Positions 63,285 to 64,000 of a stretch of DNA of 64,000 nucleotides are shown one piece after another. The position numbers were made by a program, and so were the translations under genes. Within the stretch, counting starts at the first letter, position 1; the number at the start of each line of letters is the position of its first letter. Origin of the DNA: Antedon mediterranea (Eukaryota > Echinodermata > Crinoidea > Comatulida > Antedonidae). Under the pieces are notes generated by a model that was not told the origin of the DNA, did not search any database, and was given only the letters and a program-made list of their open reading frames with translations. The stretch is taken from contig NC_092679.1 in the NCBI RefSeq assembly GCF_964355755.1, positions 3,100,001 to 3,164,000 of the forward strand, written 5' to 3'.

Positions 63285-64000
63285 TAGTTGGGATTGTCGC
63301 ACAGGTACCAACAAAAAAATAATCATTGTAAGAATTTTTTTTTAATTTAAAAAGAGCAGTTATGGTGAAAGTAGCTGTCATGATCTCTTAAGTATTTTCT
63401 CAATGTTGCTGGTTGTTAAGCATGATTCAACTATGCTATTGGCTATTTCACTAGCGTTCTAAATGTCACAGACTTTTATGGTGAAATTTACAGGTAAAGA
63501 TTGCAATTTAGGTCTAAGATGATGTAATGCATTTTGTAACATTATATCCTTAACCATTACTGCAGTTTGCCACAATGGTTTTTAATTTTATGAAGACATG
63601 TTTGTTTCTGACAATACATTTTCTATTTCAATATAATTTATAAATACATACAGCAAGTAATAAAGCATGGTTACTCCCAGTATCTATCTGTTTAACCCTT
63701 TTACATTGTTTAGCAAATCTCTGAAGTTTACAGTACACACATCAGGGCGCGCATCATACAAAATGATGATGTGTGAGTTAACTTTACCCTATGAGGACTA
63801 TTGTACCAAATATTTTGTATTACAGATTAATCCACCCATCCTAGAATTGTTGTAAATTTTACATCCAAGAAACTGATCAATGTATTTCTGTAGATTTCTT
63901 CATAATTTGTAAATAAATCAAAGACATACAAATAAGAAACTTTTAATCATAGTTGCTTGAAGGGTCTTTCACATCTGTTCCGGCGCAGGAAAATCCAATC

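Larger units (their letters stand above)
62357..64000. other. Upstream part of PPP1R37; no exon found
   Basis: No convincing N-terminal PPP1R37 exon is visible. It holds family A (62839-62956) and family B (63153-63284) copies. The short frame at 63667-63855 looks like chance. Confidence 0.45.

Noticed and set aside
63938-64000. Possible N-terminal PPP1R37 exon at the window edge
   Set aside because: The minus-strand reading gives no residues resembling the family N-terminus and the sequence is cut off.

Overview
This window looks like nuclear DNA from an animal: AT-rich, with multi-exon genes spliced at GT-AG junctions, large introns, and many short interspersed elements. The proteins resemble vertebrate orthologues closely in sequence and length (reconstructed SCFD1 642 aa, BCKDHA 443 aa, APMAP-like 430 aa). 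The words TAGGCCTA and AGGCCTAG are very common, tRNA-derived SINEs are present, and introns carry MITE-type elements. Together these suggest a marine invertebrate deuterostome, most likely an echinoderm. That placement is inference; nothing here identifies a species.

Gene layout: (1) 444-3640 minus, a HOP/STIP1-like cochaperone with TPR1 and DP1 followed by a long acidic tail. (2) 4478-8255 plus, BCKDHA, head-to-head with gene 1. (3) 9974-16491 minus, an APMAP-like protein, tail-to-tail with BCKDHA. (4) 17364-39410 plus, SCFD1 (Sly1), head-to-head with gene 3. (5) 28477-30018 minus, a two-exon galactose-3-O-sulfotransferase nested in an SCFD1 intron. (6) 44091 to about 62356 minus, PPP1R37, entering from the right with its N-terminal exons not found. 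(7) 51609-53912 plus, a single-exon pogo/Tigger-derived protein nested in a 9-kb PPP1R37 intron. Exons were assembled by eye from reading frame, splice sites and family resemblance. Exon phases add up in every gene except one PPP1R37 exon, which is one base short.

The genes form no operon or pathway. BCKDHA is mitochondrial (branched-chain amino acid breakdown), SCFD1 acts in ER-Golgi fusion, GAL3ST in the Golgi, APMAP-like at membranes, PPP1R37 on PP1, and the HOP-like protein on Hsp70/Hsp90.

The rest is dominated by mobile DNA. One MITE family (family A here, about 25 copies) carries internal 21-bp repeats in varying number. At least five further inverted-repeat families were seen. Six different families have copies flanked by TTAA, the target of piggyBac-type transposases, although no piggyBac gene is visible. 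There are several SINE types, a LINE 3' end inserted inside a MITE, an 18S rRNA fragment beside a SINE, long perfect or near-perfect hairpins, and several nested insertions.

No CRISPR array, operon or bacterial-type system is present. The most unusual items are the truncated HOP with an acidic tail, the intact Tigger-derived gene whose catalytic triad reads E-D-E, the hairpin downstream of BCKDHA, and the TTAA-flanked set of MITEs.
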